Below, piece after piece: positions 8,368 to 16,326 of a stretch of 53,456 bases of DNA. A model generated the notes under the pieces. It did no database searches. It was not told the DNA's origin and saw nothing but the letters and a program-made list of their open reading frames with translations. Position 1 is the stretch's first letter, and every line of letters begins with the position of its first letter. The translations under genes and the position numbers were made by a program. The stretch is from Novosphingobium colocasiae (GTDB lineage Bacteria; Pseudomonadota; Alphaproteobacteria; Sphingomonadales; Sphingomonadaceae), in assembly GCF_014652555.1 (NCBI RefSeq), contig NZ_BMZA01000004.1:181671-235126 (forward strand). Reading direction: 5' to 3'.

Positions 8368-9453
8368 TTACTCGGGTTTTTCCGGGTTCGCCAAATGAGG
8401 TTCGCCAAACAGTTTTCGCATCGCCTCGTCCGCGAGGCGGGTGCGGTCGGCTTTGGCGGCGTATTTGGCGAAGGTGGCGTTCTTTTTGTGGCCGGTGACC
8501 GATCGGCCTTGCGCATCGGATGCGCCGGATTCGGCGAGCTGGCGGGAGACGGCCTTGCGCAGGCCGTGCAGTGATCCGGGACAATCGGCTTCGCGCGCCC
8601 ACTTTCGGAAGCGGTTGCCGAGGCTTTCGACGGTGTACGGCGTGCCGCGTTCACTTACGATCAGGAACTTGAAGGGCGTTGCCGGCAGGGCGTTGATGGC
8701 GGCGCGCGCTTCGGCCGTCAGGGGCACGCTGGTTTCATCGTTGCCCTTCGCGTGCGCCACGTGCCAGCGGCCGTCACGCAGATCGTCGCGCTCCAGCCCG
8801 GCGAGGTTGCAGCGACGGGCGGCGGTGTTGAGGGCGAGTTCCAGCACCAGGCGGGCGGTGGTGCCGAGATCGTGATGGGTGCGATACCGTGCGATCTCAT
8901 CATCGGTCCAGGTGTGGAAGCCGGGGCCGGAGCGGAACGAATCGGTTAGGGAGGCCGGGTTCGTCGCCATCCAGCCCAGCTTGATCGCGTAATCGAAGAG
9001 CTTCTTGAGCGCCTTGCGCAGGTTGTTGGCGCTCGCCGGCGTATCGGCCAGCTCGGCGATGTGCGAATCGAGCACCCCGACGGTGGCGCGCCTGGCGGGA
9101 TAGGTGCCATAGCGCAGGCCGCGCTTGTCCACCCGATCGAGATACCGTTCGATGATCCGGCGGTACGTGTATTGGCTGGATGGCTGCATGCGCAGCCAGC
9201 GCGGCGCGGCGAATAGCTTGCGGGCAAGATCATCCATCGAGCCATCGGCTACCGGCCTGCTGCCTCCGATCGCGATCGGGCCGCCGGCGCGTGCCTCGGC
9301 CAGTTCGATCATGAATTCCGGCGTGCCGGGCTCGGCCTTGAAGTGGTACGGCTTCTCGCCCGTCTTGCGATAGCGATAGCGGGTTCGGCCGTGGCGATCC
9401 TTATAGGCGGTGACATTATCGGGCAGCCAGCGGTGGGACTTACGGCGCGGCAT
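8368..9453 (-). CDS. int: phage tyrosine recombinase (integrase)
   Basis: Catalyses site-specific integration and excision at tRNA-Tyr. The 361-residue product has an N-terminal arm-binding region (to about residue 70), a SAM-like core-binding domain (about 70-170) and the catalytic domain with Arg in LALNTAARRCNLAGL, HGLRKAVSRQL (H-x-x-R) and VTGHKKNATFAKYA (His, nucleophilic Tyr). It ends 24 bases from the tRNA, with its stop facing attL. It is the last gene of the leftward early operon rather than part of the lysogeny cluster. It overlaps the upstream 70-residue gene by 14 bases. Confidence 0.96.
   Translation of the reverse strand: MPRRKSHRWLPDNVTAYKDRHGRTRYRYRKTGEKPYHFKAEPGTPEFMIELAEARAGGPIAIGGSRPVADGSMDDLARKLFAAPRWLRMQPSSQYTYRRIIERYLDRVDKRGLRYGTYPARRATVGVLDSHIAELADTPASANNLRKALKKLFDYAIKLGWMATNPASLTDSFRSGPGFHTWTDDEIARYRTHHDLGTTARLVLELALNTAARRCNLAGLERDDLRDGRWHVAHAKGNDETSVPLTAEARAAINALPATPFKFLIVSERGTPYTVESLGNRFRKWAREADCPGSLHGLRKAVSRQLAESGASDAQGRSVTGHKKNATFAKYAAKADRTRLADEAMRKLFGEPHLANPEKPE
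8385..8409 (+). repeat. two integrase arm-type sites, left end
   Basis: GGTTCGCCAAA occurs at 8385-8395 and 8399-8409 (period 14 bp), inside the last codons of the integrase gene. Two more exact copies lie just inside attR. The distribution at both prophage ends suggests arm-binding sites; this is inferred from position. Confidence 0.65.
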
Positions 9454-9652
9454 CCTTGAGGCCTTCCTCCCACGGGTTGGGCTCTTCTTCCGGATCGGGC
9501 GCGGGCAATTGCGGTTCGATTCGCGGCGAGGTGGAGGTATCGAATATCATCCTGCCGGACCGGGGCTCAAGGATCAGGACAGCGCCGGTCTTTCGCGCGG
9601 CGCGAATCGCGCGCTCGACATCGCTCTGAAGGAAGGCGGCGCGCTCGGTCAT
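9440..9652 (-). CDS. small phage protein preceding the integrase
   Basis: A 70-residue protein, MTERAAFLQSDVERAIRAAR at the start and Pro/Glu rich at the end (PDPEEEPNPWEEG). The N-terminal helix (SDVERAIRAARKTGA) could be a small DNA-binding or excision-directionality helix, but I see no firm family. It starts one base after the upstream methyltransferase stop (TGACATG) and overlaps the integrase start, so it is co-translated with both. Candidates are a recombination directionality factor or a simple spacer gene. Confidence 0.7.
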   Translation of the reverse strand: MTERAAFLQSDVERAIRAARKTGAVLILEPRSGRMIFDTSTSPRIEPQLPAPDPEEEPNPWEEGLKDAAP

Positions 9653-9653
9653 G

Positions 9654-10385
9654 TCAGGCCTGCTGCTGTTCCCAGGCATCGGCGATGCGGGCGCAGGCGG
9701 TGGCGAAGTGGGTGGGGTTGTGTTCGATGCCGGTGAACACCTTGCCCTGGCGGATCGCGGCGACGCCGGTTGAGCCGGTGCCCATGAAGGGATCAATGAC
9801 CGTGCGGCCGGCGACGTTGCGCAGGATCTTGTCCATCACGGCGAGCGGCTTGACGGTGGGGTGCCCGTGGACCTTAGCGGCCATGGTGCCGGCAGTAATC
9901 CAGCGGTGCATGTCGTGATGATCGCCCACGGGATGGTGGCCGGGGTTCCATGCGTGCACGAACGGTTCGGTATCGGCGAGATAGTGCTTGTTGCGCATGG
10001 GCGAGGGGTTGGGCTTGATCCAGTGCAGCAGGCAGAAGCGGTGGTAGCGCGGCTTGAGGTAGGCCAGCAGATCGGGAAGCTGATCGTTGTGGCAGAACAC
10101 CACCAGGCTCCCGGCGCGCAGCGGGTTGATGATCGTCATGTCGAAGCCTTGATCGAGTGCTTCGTTGACTATCTGGTCGCTTGCGCCGCGTGCCTTACGA
10201 AAACCGCCCCCACCGCTGTTGTTGAAGGCGTAGGGCGGGTCCATCACTTCGGCGTCGAAGAAGCCGAGCTTGGGACGCAGGGTGTAGGCGTCCGCCTGGT
10301 AGAGGGTGTGCGGGCCGATCCGGGCAACGCCGATGTCGCCACCGGGCGCGCCGGTATCGAGGCCGATGAAGAGGGGCTGGGTCAT
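9654..10385 (-). CDS. phage DNA methyltransferase, beta class (N4-cytosine/N6-adenine)
   Basis: A 243-residue SAM-dependent DNA methyltransferase. The catalytic motif DPPY (VMDPPYAF, about residue 49) precedes the SAM-binding motif DPFMGTGSTGVAA (about residue 198), the order typical of the beta class. The centre has HWIKPNP and HPTVKPLAVMDKILR, also usual in this class. It is probably an orphan modifying phage DNA against host restriction, since no cognate nuclease is adjacent. The N-terminus (GLDTGAPGGDIGVARIG) is unlike the usual start of the class. It overlaps the preceding adenine methylase by four bases. Confidence 0.88.
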   Translation of the reverse strand: MTQPLFIGLDTGAPGGDIGVARIGPHTLYQADAYTLRPKLGFFDAEVMDPPYAFNNSGGGGFRKARGASDQIVNEALDQGFDMTIINPLRAGSLVVFCHNDQLPDLLAYLKPRYHRFCLLHWIKPNPSPMRNKHYLADTEPFVHAWNPGHHPVGDHHDMHRWITAGTMAAKVHGHPTVKPLAVMDKILRNVAGRTVIDPFMGTGSTGVAAIRQGKVFTGIEHNPTHFATACARIADAWEQQQA

Positions 10386-11245
10386 GCGGTCGCCAGGAGG
10401 TCGGGCGACGGCCGTCGCGACGCGCAGGACGGGTTAAGCCAGATGCATTCGGTGCGGGGAAGTGCGCCATCGGCCCGAGCGGCGCGATCAATTCGGAGCC
10501 ACCCTTGGAGCGCGCGATCATAGATCGGACTTGGATAACCCGAGAGGACCACCATGCCGCGCAACTTGTCCAAGAAGGCAAGCAGCTCGGCATGATCGTC
10601 ATCGCTCAATTCGTGCCGGTACACGCCGCCATTATCGGCCCGGCGATGCGCACGGGCGCGCGTCTCGGCCAAGTAGGGCGGATCGACATAATGCAGAGTG
10701 TCGGGGCCGTCGTGCGCAGCCATAACCTGCATCGCCGGGCGGCTTTCAATCACCACGCCACGCAGGCGCGCCACCGCCAGGTCGAGGCTATCAGGAAGGT
10801 TGGTCCAATCCACCGCAGGGGGTGATCCGGAGCGGTTCGAGTTGGCCCGGAAGCCGGTGCGATATTGGCCAGACGCGCCATCGGACCCATGGCCCATGAA
10901 CGAACGGACAATCAGCCGGCGCGCCCTTTCGACCGCGCAGCCCGCCAATTCATAGGCGCGGTAGAATTCATCCCTGGCGAAGGGCGTAAGACGAAGGGCG
11001 GCAGTCAACCGCGAGCTGCCATCCGTATCGCGCAGCACGCCGAACAAGTTGACCAGTTCGGCATCGAGATCGTTCCAAACCTCTGCGGCTGCGCGCGGCT
11101 TGCGGAAGCCAACCGACCATGCGCCGCCGAACGGCTCGACGTAGACCCGGTGCGGCGGAAACTGTGCGATTATCCATGGTGCGAGCAACCACTTGCCGCC
11201 GTGCCAGCGCAGGATTGGGCGGGTTGGAGCGGGGGCGGTATCCAT
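10382..11245 (-). CDS. DNA adenine methylase, D12 class (early operon)
   Basis: A Dam-like N6-adenine methyltransferase of 287 residues. The N-terminus has the D12 SAM-binding signature RWHGGKWLLAPW and YVEPFGGA; the catalytic motif YVDPPY lies near residue 185. The ATG at 11245 overlaps the previous stop (TGATG). A start nine codons upstream lies inside the neighbouring gene. It is one of two D12 methylases in this prophage, and the other (46815-47627) is quite different in sequence, so the specificities probably differ. Confidence 0.88.
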   Translation of the reverse strand: MDTAPAPTRPILRWHGGKWLLAPWIIAQFPPHRVYVEPFGGAWSVGFRKPRAAAEVWNDLDAELVNLFGVLRDTDGSSRLTAALRLTPFARDEFYRAYELAGCAVERARRLIVRSFMGHGSDGASGQYRTGFRANSNRSGSPPAVDWTNLPDSLDLAVARLRGVVIESRPAMQVMAAHDGPDTLHYVDPPYLAETRARAHRRADNGGVYRHELSDDDHAELLAFLDKLRGMVVLSGYPSPIYDRALQGWLRIDRAARADGALPRTECIWLNPSCASRRPSPDLLATA

Positions 11246-11514
11246 CACCAGCGCCCTTTCCGTGTTTCCCATGCGGCCAGTTCATCCGCAAAATTGACCG
11301 CGGTGCCTTCGTGGTTCGCAAAGAACAGGCCCGGCAGTTCGGAGCCGTTGGGCCGGCCGCCCTCGATCCAACCGAGGCCGAGCTTGACCAGCTTGCGCGC
11401 GGCAGCCCAATCGGGGGAGCCGCGCAGCTCGATGCCGTAGCCGTTGCCGTCGATCGGGTCGAAGCCGGAGAGGCGCAGCATGGTGGCCTGATAAGGGGTG
11501 AGTTTCGGTGTCAT
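11245..11514 (-). CDS. small phage protein, unknown function
   Basis: An 89-residue soluble protein (MTPKLTPYQATMLRLSGFDP) with a central ARKLVKLGLGWIEGG segment suggestive of a winged-helix-like turn. No recognised domain. It lies between two methyltransferase genes with a four-base overlap at its start and a one-base overlap at its end, so it is probably co-translated with them. Confidence 0.65.
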   Translation of the reverse strand: MTPKLTPYQATMLRLSGFDPIDGNGYGIELRGSPDWAAARKLVKLGLGWIEGGRPNGSELPGLFFANHEGTAVNFADELAAWETRKGRW

Positions 11515-12491
11515 GATGCTGCCCTCATTTCCGGCCAGACGGCTTGGAGGAACGCGGTCGCGACCTGGAGATTGATCGCATCGCCATATCCACGCAGTGC
11601 GCCAGTTCGGCCGGGATACCCTGCAGCCAGGCAGAATGCGCCGGGTTCAACGGGCCGCAGCTTTGGTCCGTCAGGGTCTCTGCAGAGCAGCCAGTCAGCT
11701 CCAGCCCAGAAGCCGTTTGTCGGACCGCGCAGCGGATGGCGAACGGCCCCTGCGGAAGTTCCTGCATCGCCGCCTTCGCCATACCCGCATTCGACAGGCG
11801 CGGGCGGGTGGGGTCGCCGTTGTCGTACTGGTATTCGCCCCGGTTGGCGTCCATCGCGGTCGGAGCGTGCCACCCGGCCAGTAGGGCCTGCCGGGGCAAC
11901 AGGTCTGTTCTGTCGCGCTCCGAACCATCCGGGTTGGTGGCGATCGTCGCCATTCCCGGCGTGTCTTTCCAATCCCGCGCGCTCGCTGTGGACCAGCCAG
12001 AGCATATATAGCCGCTGGCGTATGTTGGGCGCCCCCAGGCCCGCAGAGCAAAGATCGAGCGCCCCGCCGGCGTAAAGCGATCCTTCCATGTCAGCCGATA
12101 CAAGGTCGAGCCAAGCGAGGCCGTCGTTATCCGCAACCTGTTCGCCCACGACTGCGTGAGGGCCGCAGACCGCGATGAGCCAATACCAGTGCGGCCAGAG
12201 GTGGCGAGGATCAGCAAACCCTTCTCCTGCGCCTGCCGTGCTGAAAGGCTGGCATGGGCAGGAGCCAGACCAGAAGGGGAAATCGTCAGGGATGCCGGCT
12301 GCGCGGGCGGCGACGGACCAGAGGCCGATCCCGGCGAAGAAGTGGCACTGAGCAAATCCAGAAAGTTCTGCTGGAACGACATCGCGAATGTCCCTTTCGT
12401 CAACCTCGCCGGGGGCGATCCAGCCATCGGCCATCAGGGCGCGCAGCGCGTGCGCCTTTTCGGGGTCGGGTTCGTTGTAATAGGCCCACAT
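11511..12491 (-). CDS. C5-cytosine-specific DNA methyltransferase
   Basis: A 326-residue DNA (cytosine-5) methyltransferase of phage type. SAM-binding motif I is FFAGIGLWSVAARAAG, and the catalytic motif IV is SCPCQPFSTAG with its nucleophilic Cys. Motif VI is GEQVA instead of the usual ENV, a variation seen in phage enzymes. Motif VIII is NIRQRLY and motif X is GYGDAINLQVA. The target-recognition region (about 180-270) is Arg/Gly/Pro rich and compact. It is one of four DNA methyltransferases in the prophage. Almost the whole gene is also open in a second frame. Confidence 0.85.
   Translation of the reverse strand: MWAYYNEPDPEKAHALRALMADGWIAPGEVDERDIRDVVPAELSGFAQCHFFAGIGLWSVAARAAGIPDDFPFWSGSCPCQPFSTAGAGEGFADPRHLWPHWYWLIAVCGPHAVVGEQVADNDGLAWLDLVSADMEGSLYAGGALDLCSAGLGAPNIRQRLYMLWLVHSERAGLERHAGNGDDRHQPGWFGARQNRPVAPAGPTGRVARSDRDGRQPGRIPVRQRRPHPPAPVECGYGEGGDAGTSAGAVRHPLRGPTNGFWAGADWLLCRDPDGPKLRPVEPGAFCLAAGYPGRTGALRGYGDAINLQVATAFLQAVWPEMRAAS
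11525..12382 (-). other. second long open frame within the C5-methyltransferase gene
   Basis: Out of frame with the methyltransferase, 285 codons stay open from an ATG at 12382, with AAAGGGA about 10 bases upstream. The translation has LYRLTWKDRFTPAGRSIFAL, ARDWKDTPGMA, HAPTAMDANRG and LNPAHSAWLQGIPAE. I recall similar text in phage proteins of unknown role. Those phrases are, however, what the methyltransferase motifs become when read one base off, so database relatives may themselves be shadows. It is listed because dual coding cannot be excluded by eye. Confidence 0.25.
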
Positions 12492-12492
12492 T

Positions 12493-12681
12493 TCAGGTCG
12501 CCCTCGCCGGGTGGCGGGAGAGGTAGTGGGTCAGGGTGGGGGCGACGCGGGTGCCGTCGGAATAGACGTAGGCCTGGCGGAGGGCGCACCAGCTTGCGGC
12601 GTGGGTGGTCTGGTCTGCGGCGCGGAAGGTGTGGCCGGAGCCGTCGCGGGCGGTGGCGTCGATCGGGATGAAGGCCATCAT
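12493..12681 (-). CDS. small phage protein, unknown function
   Basis: A 62-residue protein beginning MMAFIPIDATARDGSGHTFR and ending SRHPARAT. It has no recognised domain. It is tightly packed between the C5 methyltransferase (one base away) and the upstream gene, whose TGA is nested in its ATGATG start. The second ATG at 12678 is an equally likely start. Confidence 0.6.
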   Translation of the reverse strand: MMAFIPIDATARDGSGHTFRAADQTTHAASWCALRQAYVYSDGTRVAPTLTHYLSRHPARAT

Positions 12682-13262
12682 GGGCGGGCCTGCGTTGCCG
12701 GGATGCAGAGCACGTCCGCATTTCTGGTTGCGGTGAACGACCAGACGGCGGCTTCGATCAGGCCGGTATTCGCGGCGATCAGCCGTTCGAACGTGTCGTT
12801 GAGGGCCTTGGCGATCTCTTCGTTGGGCAGCCATATTTCCGGGCCGTCCTCTCCCCATCGCGCGCTGTTGTCATCGCAGAAGCGATCAATCACCCGTTCG
12901 AGCAGAGCGCAGTCGCCATCCTCCCGAAACGGGCGCGTATGGAAGGGGCCTTCGGTGGTGGCTTCGACTATGGCGATCCACGTTCCGGCCGGATATTCCC
13001 GCCCGGCCGTGGCGATCACGGCTTCGCGCGTCGGTTCGTTGAGCGCGTAGACTTCGGGCTTTTCGTCCGGACCTGCGATATCGACCGCCCACCAAGACCA
13101 TTTGCGGGTGTCCGTTGAAGCAATGGCCTGCTTGACGATTTCGGCCACCCACACCTTCCCGTCGTCGCTTAGCTCATCCCATTCGCAGGCGGCGAAGGTG
13201 GAAATTACGGGGTTGCTATCGACGATCGCGCGGGCGCGTTCGAGGTCTGCGGGATCAGCCAT
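12678..13262 (-). CDS. phage protein, unknown function
   Basis: A 194-residue, acidic, soluble protein (MADPADLERARAIVDSNPVI) with a Trp-rich centre (RKWSWWAVDIAGPDE, then YPAGTWIAIVEAT). It has no signal peptide, membrane segment or catalytic motif that I recognise. It overlaps its upstream neighbour by eight bases and is coupled to the gene below. It is part of the string of small early genes. Confidence 0.7.
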   Translation of the reverse strand: MADPADLERARAIVDSNPVISTFAACEWDELSDDGKVWVAEIVKQAIASTDTRKWSWWAVDIAGPDEKPEVYALNEPTREAVIATAGREYPAGTWIAIVEATTEGPFHTRPFREDGDCALLERVIDRFCDDNSARWGEDGPEIWLPNEEIAKALNDTFERLIAANTGLIEAAVWSFTATRNADVLCIPATQARP

Positions 13263-13461
13263 TTCGGGTCTCCATGCGGAGCAGGCGCGCGCGGTGGTTG
13301 CGCTGGATATCGGCGCGGGCGCGGATCTGGGCGGTGGCGTGGTGGTAGGTCCGGTCTTTGAGCAGGCCGTGGAAGAACAGCGTTTCGGCGCAGAGGTGCA
13401 GGCGTTCCTCGTAAGTCTGGCCGGTCCAATCGGTGGCGAGTTCGGTGAGCTGGACGGTCAT
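13255..13461 (-). CDS. small phage protein, unknown function
   Basis: A 68-residue, basic protein (MTVQLTELATDWTGQTYEER, ending RARLLRMETRNG). It is mostly helical with clustered Arg near the C-terminus, which would fit nucleic-acid contact but proves nothing. The start overlaps the upstream stop (TGATG). Confidence 0.6.
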   Translation of the reverse strand: MTVQLTELATDWTGQTYEERLHLCAETLFFHGLLKDRTYHHATAQIRARADIQRNHRARLLRMETRNG

Positions 13462-13727
13462 CAGCCTGCCCAGCCTTCGATGAAGTTGCCGCAGGCGTGG
13501 ATGAGCTGGCCGAGGGCTTCGCGCTCTTCATCGAACGCGGCGCCATCGTGCAGGCTGTCACGCTCGATCTCGGCCGCGAGCTTGAGCGCTTCGGCGAGTT
13601 TGCAGGTTACCTCGATATCGCCGAACGGGGCGGGCCAGTTGGGGCCTTCGCGGTGGAAACGCAGGAGCTCGGCGACGGCTTCGCTGGCCTGGGCGGCGGC
13701 GATCAGGGCGTTGGCGGGGGCGGTCAT
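13461..13727 (-). CDS. small phage protein, unknown function
   Basis: An 88-residue, acidic, helical protein (MTAPANALIAAAQASEAVAE, ending HACGNFIEGWAG). The ATG at 13727 gives an ATGA overlap with the upstream stop and was preferred to a start nine codons earlier. No family recognised. Confidence 0.6.
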   Translation of the reverse strand: MTAPANALIAAAQASEAVAELLRFHREGPNWPAPFGDIEVTCKLAEALKLAAEIERDSLHDGAAFDEEREALGQLIHACGNFIEGWAG

Positions 13728-14125
13728 GGCCAGCGGTATCCGCAATCGTCGCAATCGCAGCCGGTCGCATGCTCTGGCTCGACCTCGATCACCTCAGCCA
13801 GGAAGGATGGCAGTTCGCTGTTGTCCGGCAGGGCGATCACGGGAACGGTGGCGGCGACGCTGGCGGGCAGCTGGTAGGTTTGCTTCGGCCGCCGTGCCCA
13901 TGCGGTTGCCGGATCGCACGGGGTGAACTGGTAGATCGAACCGCCGCCCAGCAGGACGGGGCCGAGCATGACCGAATCGAAGAGCGGCTCGACCTGCAGC
14001 ATCTTCGTGCCGAAGCGTTCAACCTCGGCCACCCGGCCGACGAGCGTGCGGTGGCCGAGGGCTTCGACGATGGCATATTCGCCTTCGGGCAAGGCCGAGG
14101 CGTCCAGATAGGTCACGGTTGTCAT
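13724..14125 (-). CDS. phage protein with C-terminal cysteine pair
   Basis: A 133-residue protein (MTTVTYLDASALPEGEYAIV), beta-rich, with TLVGRVAEVERFGTKMLQVE and a C-terminal ATGCDCDDCGYRWP that could hold a metal. I do not recognise the family beyond its resemblance to other early phage genes of sphingomonads. The ATG at 14125 overlaps the ASCH gene stop; the longer frame begins inside that gene. Confidence 0.65.
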   Translation of the reverse strand: MTTVTYLDASALPEGEYAIVEALGHRTLVGRVAEVERFGTKMLQVEPLFDSVMLGPVLLGGGSIYQFTPCDPATAWARRPKQTYQLPASVAATVPVIALPDNSELPSFLAEVIEVEPEHATGCDCDDCGYRWP

Positions 14126-14640
14126 GAAAGGTCTCCGATGAAGTCGGCGGGGTCGGGCCAGTTCCAGAGGCCCTGTTTGCCGCGCATGGGGATGGGTTCG
14201 GGCCACGGTTCGATATCGAGCATGGGCCAGCCCAAGTTGGCGTGGCTGTCGCGGTCGCTGTCGTTGGCGCGGGGGACGCCGAATTCTTCGGCGATGCGGG
14301 TGCCGAGGCGCGGTTCGCCGACGATCGCGGTGCCGAGGGCGGCGGCGAGGGGGAGCGGTTCGAGGCCATCCATGAAACCGCGTTCAAGGATGGGGATCGC
14401 AATATCGGCATGCAGGCAGGTTTCAGCGGCGGCGATGCGTTCCTGTTCGCTGTGGTGGCGGTCCATCAGCAGCGTCCAGAGCCAGCATGCCTCTTCGCGA
14501 TCGACCTTGCGGGCGGCGGCGTGGATGACGATGCGCTGGCCGATCAGGCTGGCGGGCGGACGCCAGGAGCGGAATTCGTAGGGCTTGGCACCGGCGATCA
14601 CCAGCGAGGCCCATGGCTGCCAGAGGGTGAGGGCTTTCAT
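14122..14640 (-). CDS. ASCH-domain protein
   Basis: A 172-residue protein starting MKALTLWQPWASLVIAGAKP, the typical opening of ASCH domains (PUA-like beta barrels that bind RNA or modified bases), with YEFRSWRPP and IGQRIVIHAAARK following. ASCH relatives act on modified nucleosides or bind RNA. In a phage with four DNA methyltransferases, a modified-base reader or hydrolase is plausible but inferred. The ATG at 14640 was chosen from the domain N-terminus and the ATGA overlap with the upstream gene. Confidence 0.85.
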   Translation of the reverse strand: MKALTLWQPWASLVIAGAKPYEFRSWRPPASLIGQRIVIHAAARKVDREEACWLWTLLMDRHHSEQERIAAAETCLHADIAIPILERGFMDGLEPLPLAAALGTAIVGEPRLGTRIAEEFGVPRANDSDRDSHANLGWPMLDIEPWPEPIPMRGKQGLWNWPDPADFIGDLS

Positions 14641-14867
14641 GCGGCACCGCCTTCCGCCGCTTCCTTGGCTTCTACTGCTGCGATGGCCGCATCTTTCGCC
14701 TGTATATAGGCGGTGGGATCGTTGCGCAGGTTGGCAAATGTGTCGAAGACGGCGTGATTGAGGGCCTTCGGCACGCGCCGCCAATGTGGCCAGCACATCA
14801 GATGACCCGGCTTGGCGTGCTTTGCGCAGTCCTTGATCGGGCACGGTGCCCCGATCGCCGCGCTCAC
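14637..14867 (-). CDS. small Cys/His-rich phage protein
   Basis: A 76-residue protein (GTG start) with C and H spaced as CPIKDCAKHAKPGHLMCWPHW, compatible with one zinc site, followed by an Ala/Glu-rich helix ending AAEGGAA. The role is unknown. Overlaps of four bases at both ends place it in the coupled early string. Confidence 0.6.
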   Translation of the reverse strand: MSAAIGAPCPIKDCAKHAKPGHLMCWPHWRRVPKALNHAVFDTFANLRNDPTAYIQAKDAAIAAVEAKEAAEGGAA

Positions 14868-15106
14868 GATACACCGCCTTGCTGGCCGTAGCCTTCATAC
14901 TGGATGCCGCAGAACGGGCAGTAGGTTGGAACAGCAATGACGGGTCTACCCCGCTTGCGGCTCTCGATCTTGCTCGTTGCGATCCTCGGGCGGACGAAGG
15001 AAGGGCTGCCGTCGCGCGGAAAGCCGATGGTCACTTCGATTTCGGTATTGTGCTCGCGCAGCTTCTCATTGAAGTCCGCCAGGCAGTTGCAGGTCTTGTC
15101 AGTCAT
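14864..15106 (-). CDS. small phage protein with CxxC motif
   Basis: An 80-residue protein (MTDKTCNCLADFNEKLREHN) with CNC near the start and YCPFCGIQYEG near the end, possibly a two-part zinc site. The middle (KIESRKRGRPVIAVPTY) is basic. No family recognised. Confidence 0.6.
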   Translation of the reverse strand: MTDKTCNCLADFNEKLREHNTEIEVTIGFPRDGSPSFVRPRIATSKIESRKRGRPVIAVPTYCPFCGIQYEGYGQQGGVS

Positions 15107-15130
15107 TTGCGGGGCACTTCTGTTTGAAGG

Positions 15131-15406
15131 TCAATCGTGTTCGCCCAGCAAGCGGGCCTGGGCGGCGTAGGCGGCTTCGGGTGAGGTGGCGCGGTGCGTG
15201 GCGGAGCCGGCGTGGAGATCGTCCAGGTGTTGCCGGGCACGCCTGCGCTGGCGTCGCCATTCGGGGCCGCGACCGGCCTTGAAGGCATCTGCCAAGGCGG
15301 TGCGGATGTCGCCGGGGAGGGCCTTGAAGCATGGGTCGCACAGGCGCTGCCAGCGCTTGCGGGAGCGGCCGCAGCCGGGGACATCGCATAGGTGAGCGCG
15401 GGGCAT
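15131..15406 (-). CDS. small Cys-rich phage protein
   Basis: A 91-residue protein with MPRAHLCDVPGCGRSRKRWQ then LCDPCFKALP, giving four cysteines in a zinc-finger-like spacing, followed by a basic helical region (WRRQRRRARQHLDDL). A nucleic-acid-binding role is plausible by composition only. The ATG overlaps the upstream stop (TGATG). Confidence 0.65.
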   Translation of the reverse strand: MPRAHLCDVPGCGRSRKRWQRLCDPCFKALPGDIRTALADAFKAGRGPEWRRQRRRARQHLDDLHAGSATHRATSPEAAYAAQARLLGEHD

Positions 15407-15741
15407 CAGCGGTCCTTTCTTTGCAGGTGGGCCAGAACGGCGGCGACGGGTGCGGGTCCGCCGAAATGGTAGGGGTGAAGCTGGGCGGGCAGGCGTGTGA
15501 GCGGCACCACGGTGGTGACCACAGCGACGGGCCGCCCAGCGGCATCGCGATCGAAGTTGATCAGCACGCGGCCGGGCGCGCGGTTTCGGCTGGCCGGCAG
15601 GCGGATGCAGCGCGCGCCGAAATCGATGCCACGCCGTACCGCCTCGCCCGACAGCACGGCGAAGGCTTCGCCGGCGTTGCCGCCGATCCGCTCGACATAG
15701 CGATCGACCGCGTTGGCGGAGACGATGAGCGGCAGCATCAT
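15406..15741 (-). CDS. phage protein, unknown function
   Basis: A 111-residue protein (MMLPLIVSANAVDRYVERIG) with an SGEAVRRGIDFGARCIRLP stretch and a beta-rich centre (RVLINFDRDAAGRPVAVVTTV). The pattern, a short helix then a strand pair with HPYHFGG near the end, resembles small toxin-like or RNase-like folds, but no catalytic assignment is safe. The second ATG, three bases on, could be the start. Confidence 0.6.
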   Translation of the reverse strand: MMLPLIVSANAVDRYVERIGGNAGEAFAVLSGEAVRRGIDFGARCIRLPASRNRAPGRVLINFDRDAAGRPVAVVTTVVPLTRLPAQLHPYHFGGPAPVAAVLAHLQRKDR

Positions 15742-15977
15742 GGCCTTGCCTCCGGCAGGACGAGGGGAAGCGGCACGCCGACCATCGCGCCCAGATCATC
15801 GAGCGCGGCCTGGGCGGCGTCGATCGTCGCCTCGGCCTTGCGGCGGGCCATGTTCCAGCGGATGTGGGAGACAGTCTCGCGACGCCATGGATTGACCGGG
15901 GCCGGCGCGCCGCCGAAGCGATGGGCGATGACCTGGTCGCGCGCCGCCAGTTCGACCTTTTGCCAGCGGGTCAGCAT
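15738..15977 (-). CDS. small phage protein, unknown function
   Basis: A 79-residue, basic N-terminal, helical protein (MLTRWQKVELAARDQVIAHR, ending PLPLVLPEARP). No recognised family. The ATG at 15977 overlaps the end of the next upstream gene by seven bases; a much longer open frame upstream is out-of-frame shadow. Confidence 0.55.
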   Translation of the reverse strand: MLTRWQKVELAARDQVIAHRFGGAPAPVNPWRRETVSHIRWNMARRKAEATIDAAQAALDDLGAMVGVPLPLVLPEARP

Positions 15978-16117
15978 CGGCCGATCCACTTCACCAGTTG
16001 GGCGATGGCGACGACAGCGGCGAGCGTTGCCGCAGCGGTGCCGTAAAAGCGGAGAAGCGCGGCTTCGTAGCGGCGGGTGATGCGGCGCTGCCATGTGAAG
16101 TGGCGGCGGGCGTTCAC
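15971..16117 (-). CDS. very small single-pass membrane protein
   Basis: A 48-residue protein from a GTG overlapping the upstream stop (GTGA). An Arg-rich N-terminus (RRHFTWQRRITRRYEAALLR) precedes one helix (TAAATLAAVVAIAQLVKW). Inward-positive topology is expected. The role is unknown. Confidence 0.5.
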   Translation of the reverse strand: MNARRHFTWQRRITRRYEAALLRFYGTAAATLAAVVAIAQLVKWIGRC

Positions 16118-16314
16118 TGCACTGCTCCGGCCGGGGCGCAATCGGGGCAGTAGGCCAGGATATCGCCGCGCGCTTCGATGGTGGTCCAACCTTCGGGCAG
16201 GACCGGCGTGCGGCGGTGTTCGACGCATTCGCAACCGGTGCAGATGAAGGTGCAGGGCGGCGGGACGGGGCGGGGCTGGTCCGCCGGGCGCGGCGATCGG
16301 GAGGGGCTGGGCAT
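16114..16314 (-). CDS. small Cys-rich phage protein
   Basis: A 66-residue protein with a Pro/Arg/Ser-rich start, then FICTGCECVEHRR and LAYCPDCAPAG, giving two CxxC-type pairs likely to bind zinc. A strong AAGGAAGG ribosome site precedes the ATG. Function unknown. Confidence 0.6.
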   Translation of the reverse strand: MPSPSRSPRPADQPRPVPPPCTFICTGCECVEHRRTPVLPEGWTTIEARGDILAYCPDCAPAGAVQ

Positions 16315-16326
16315 GGTGCCTTCCTT

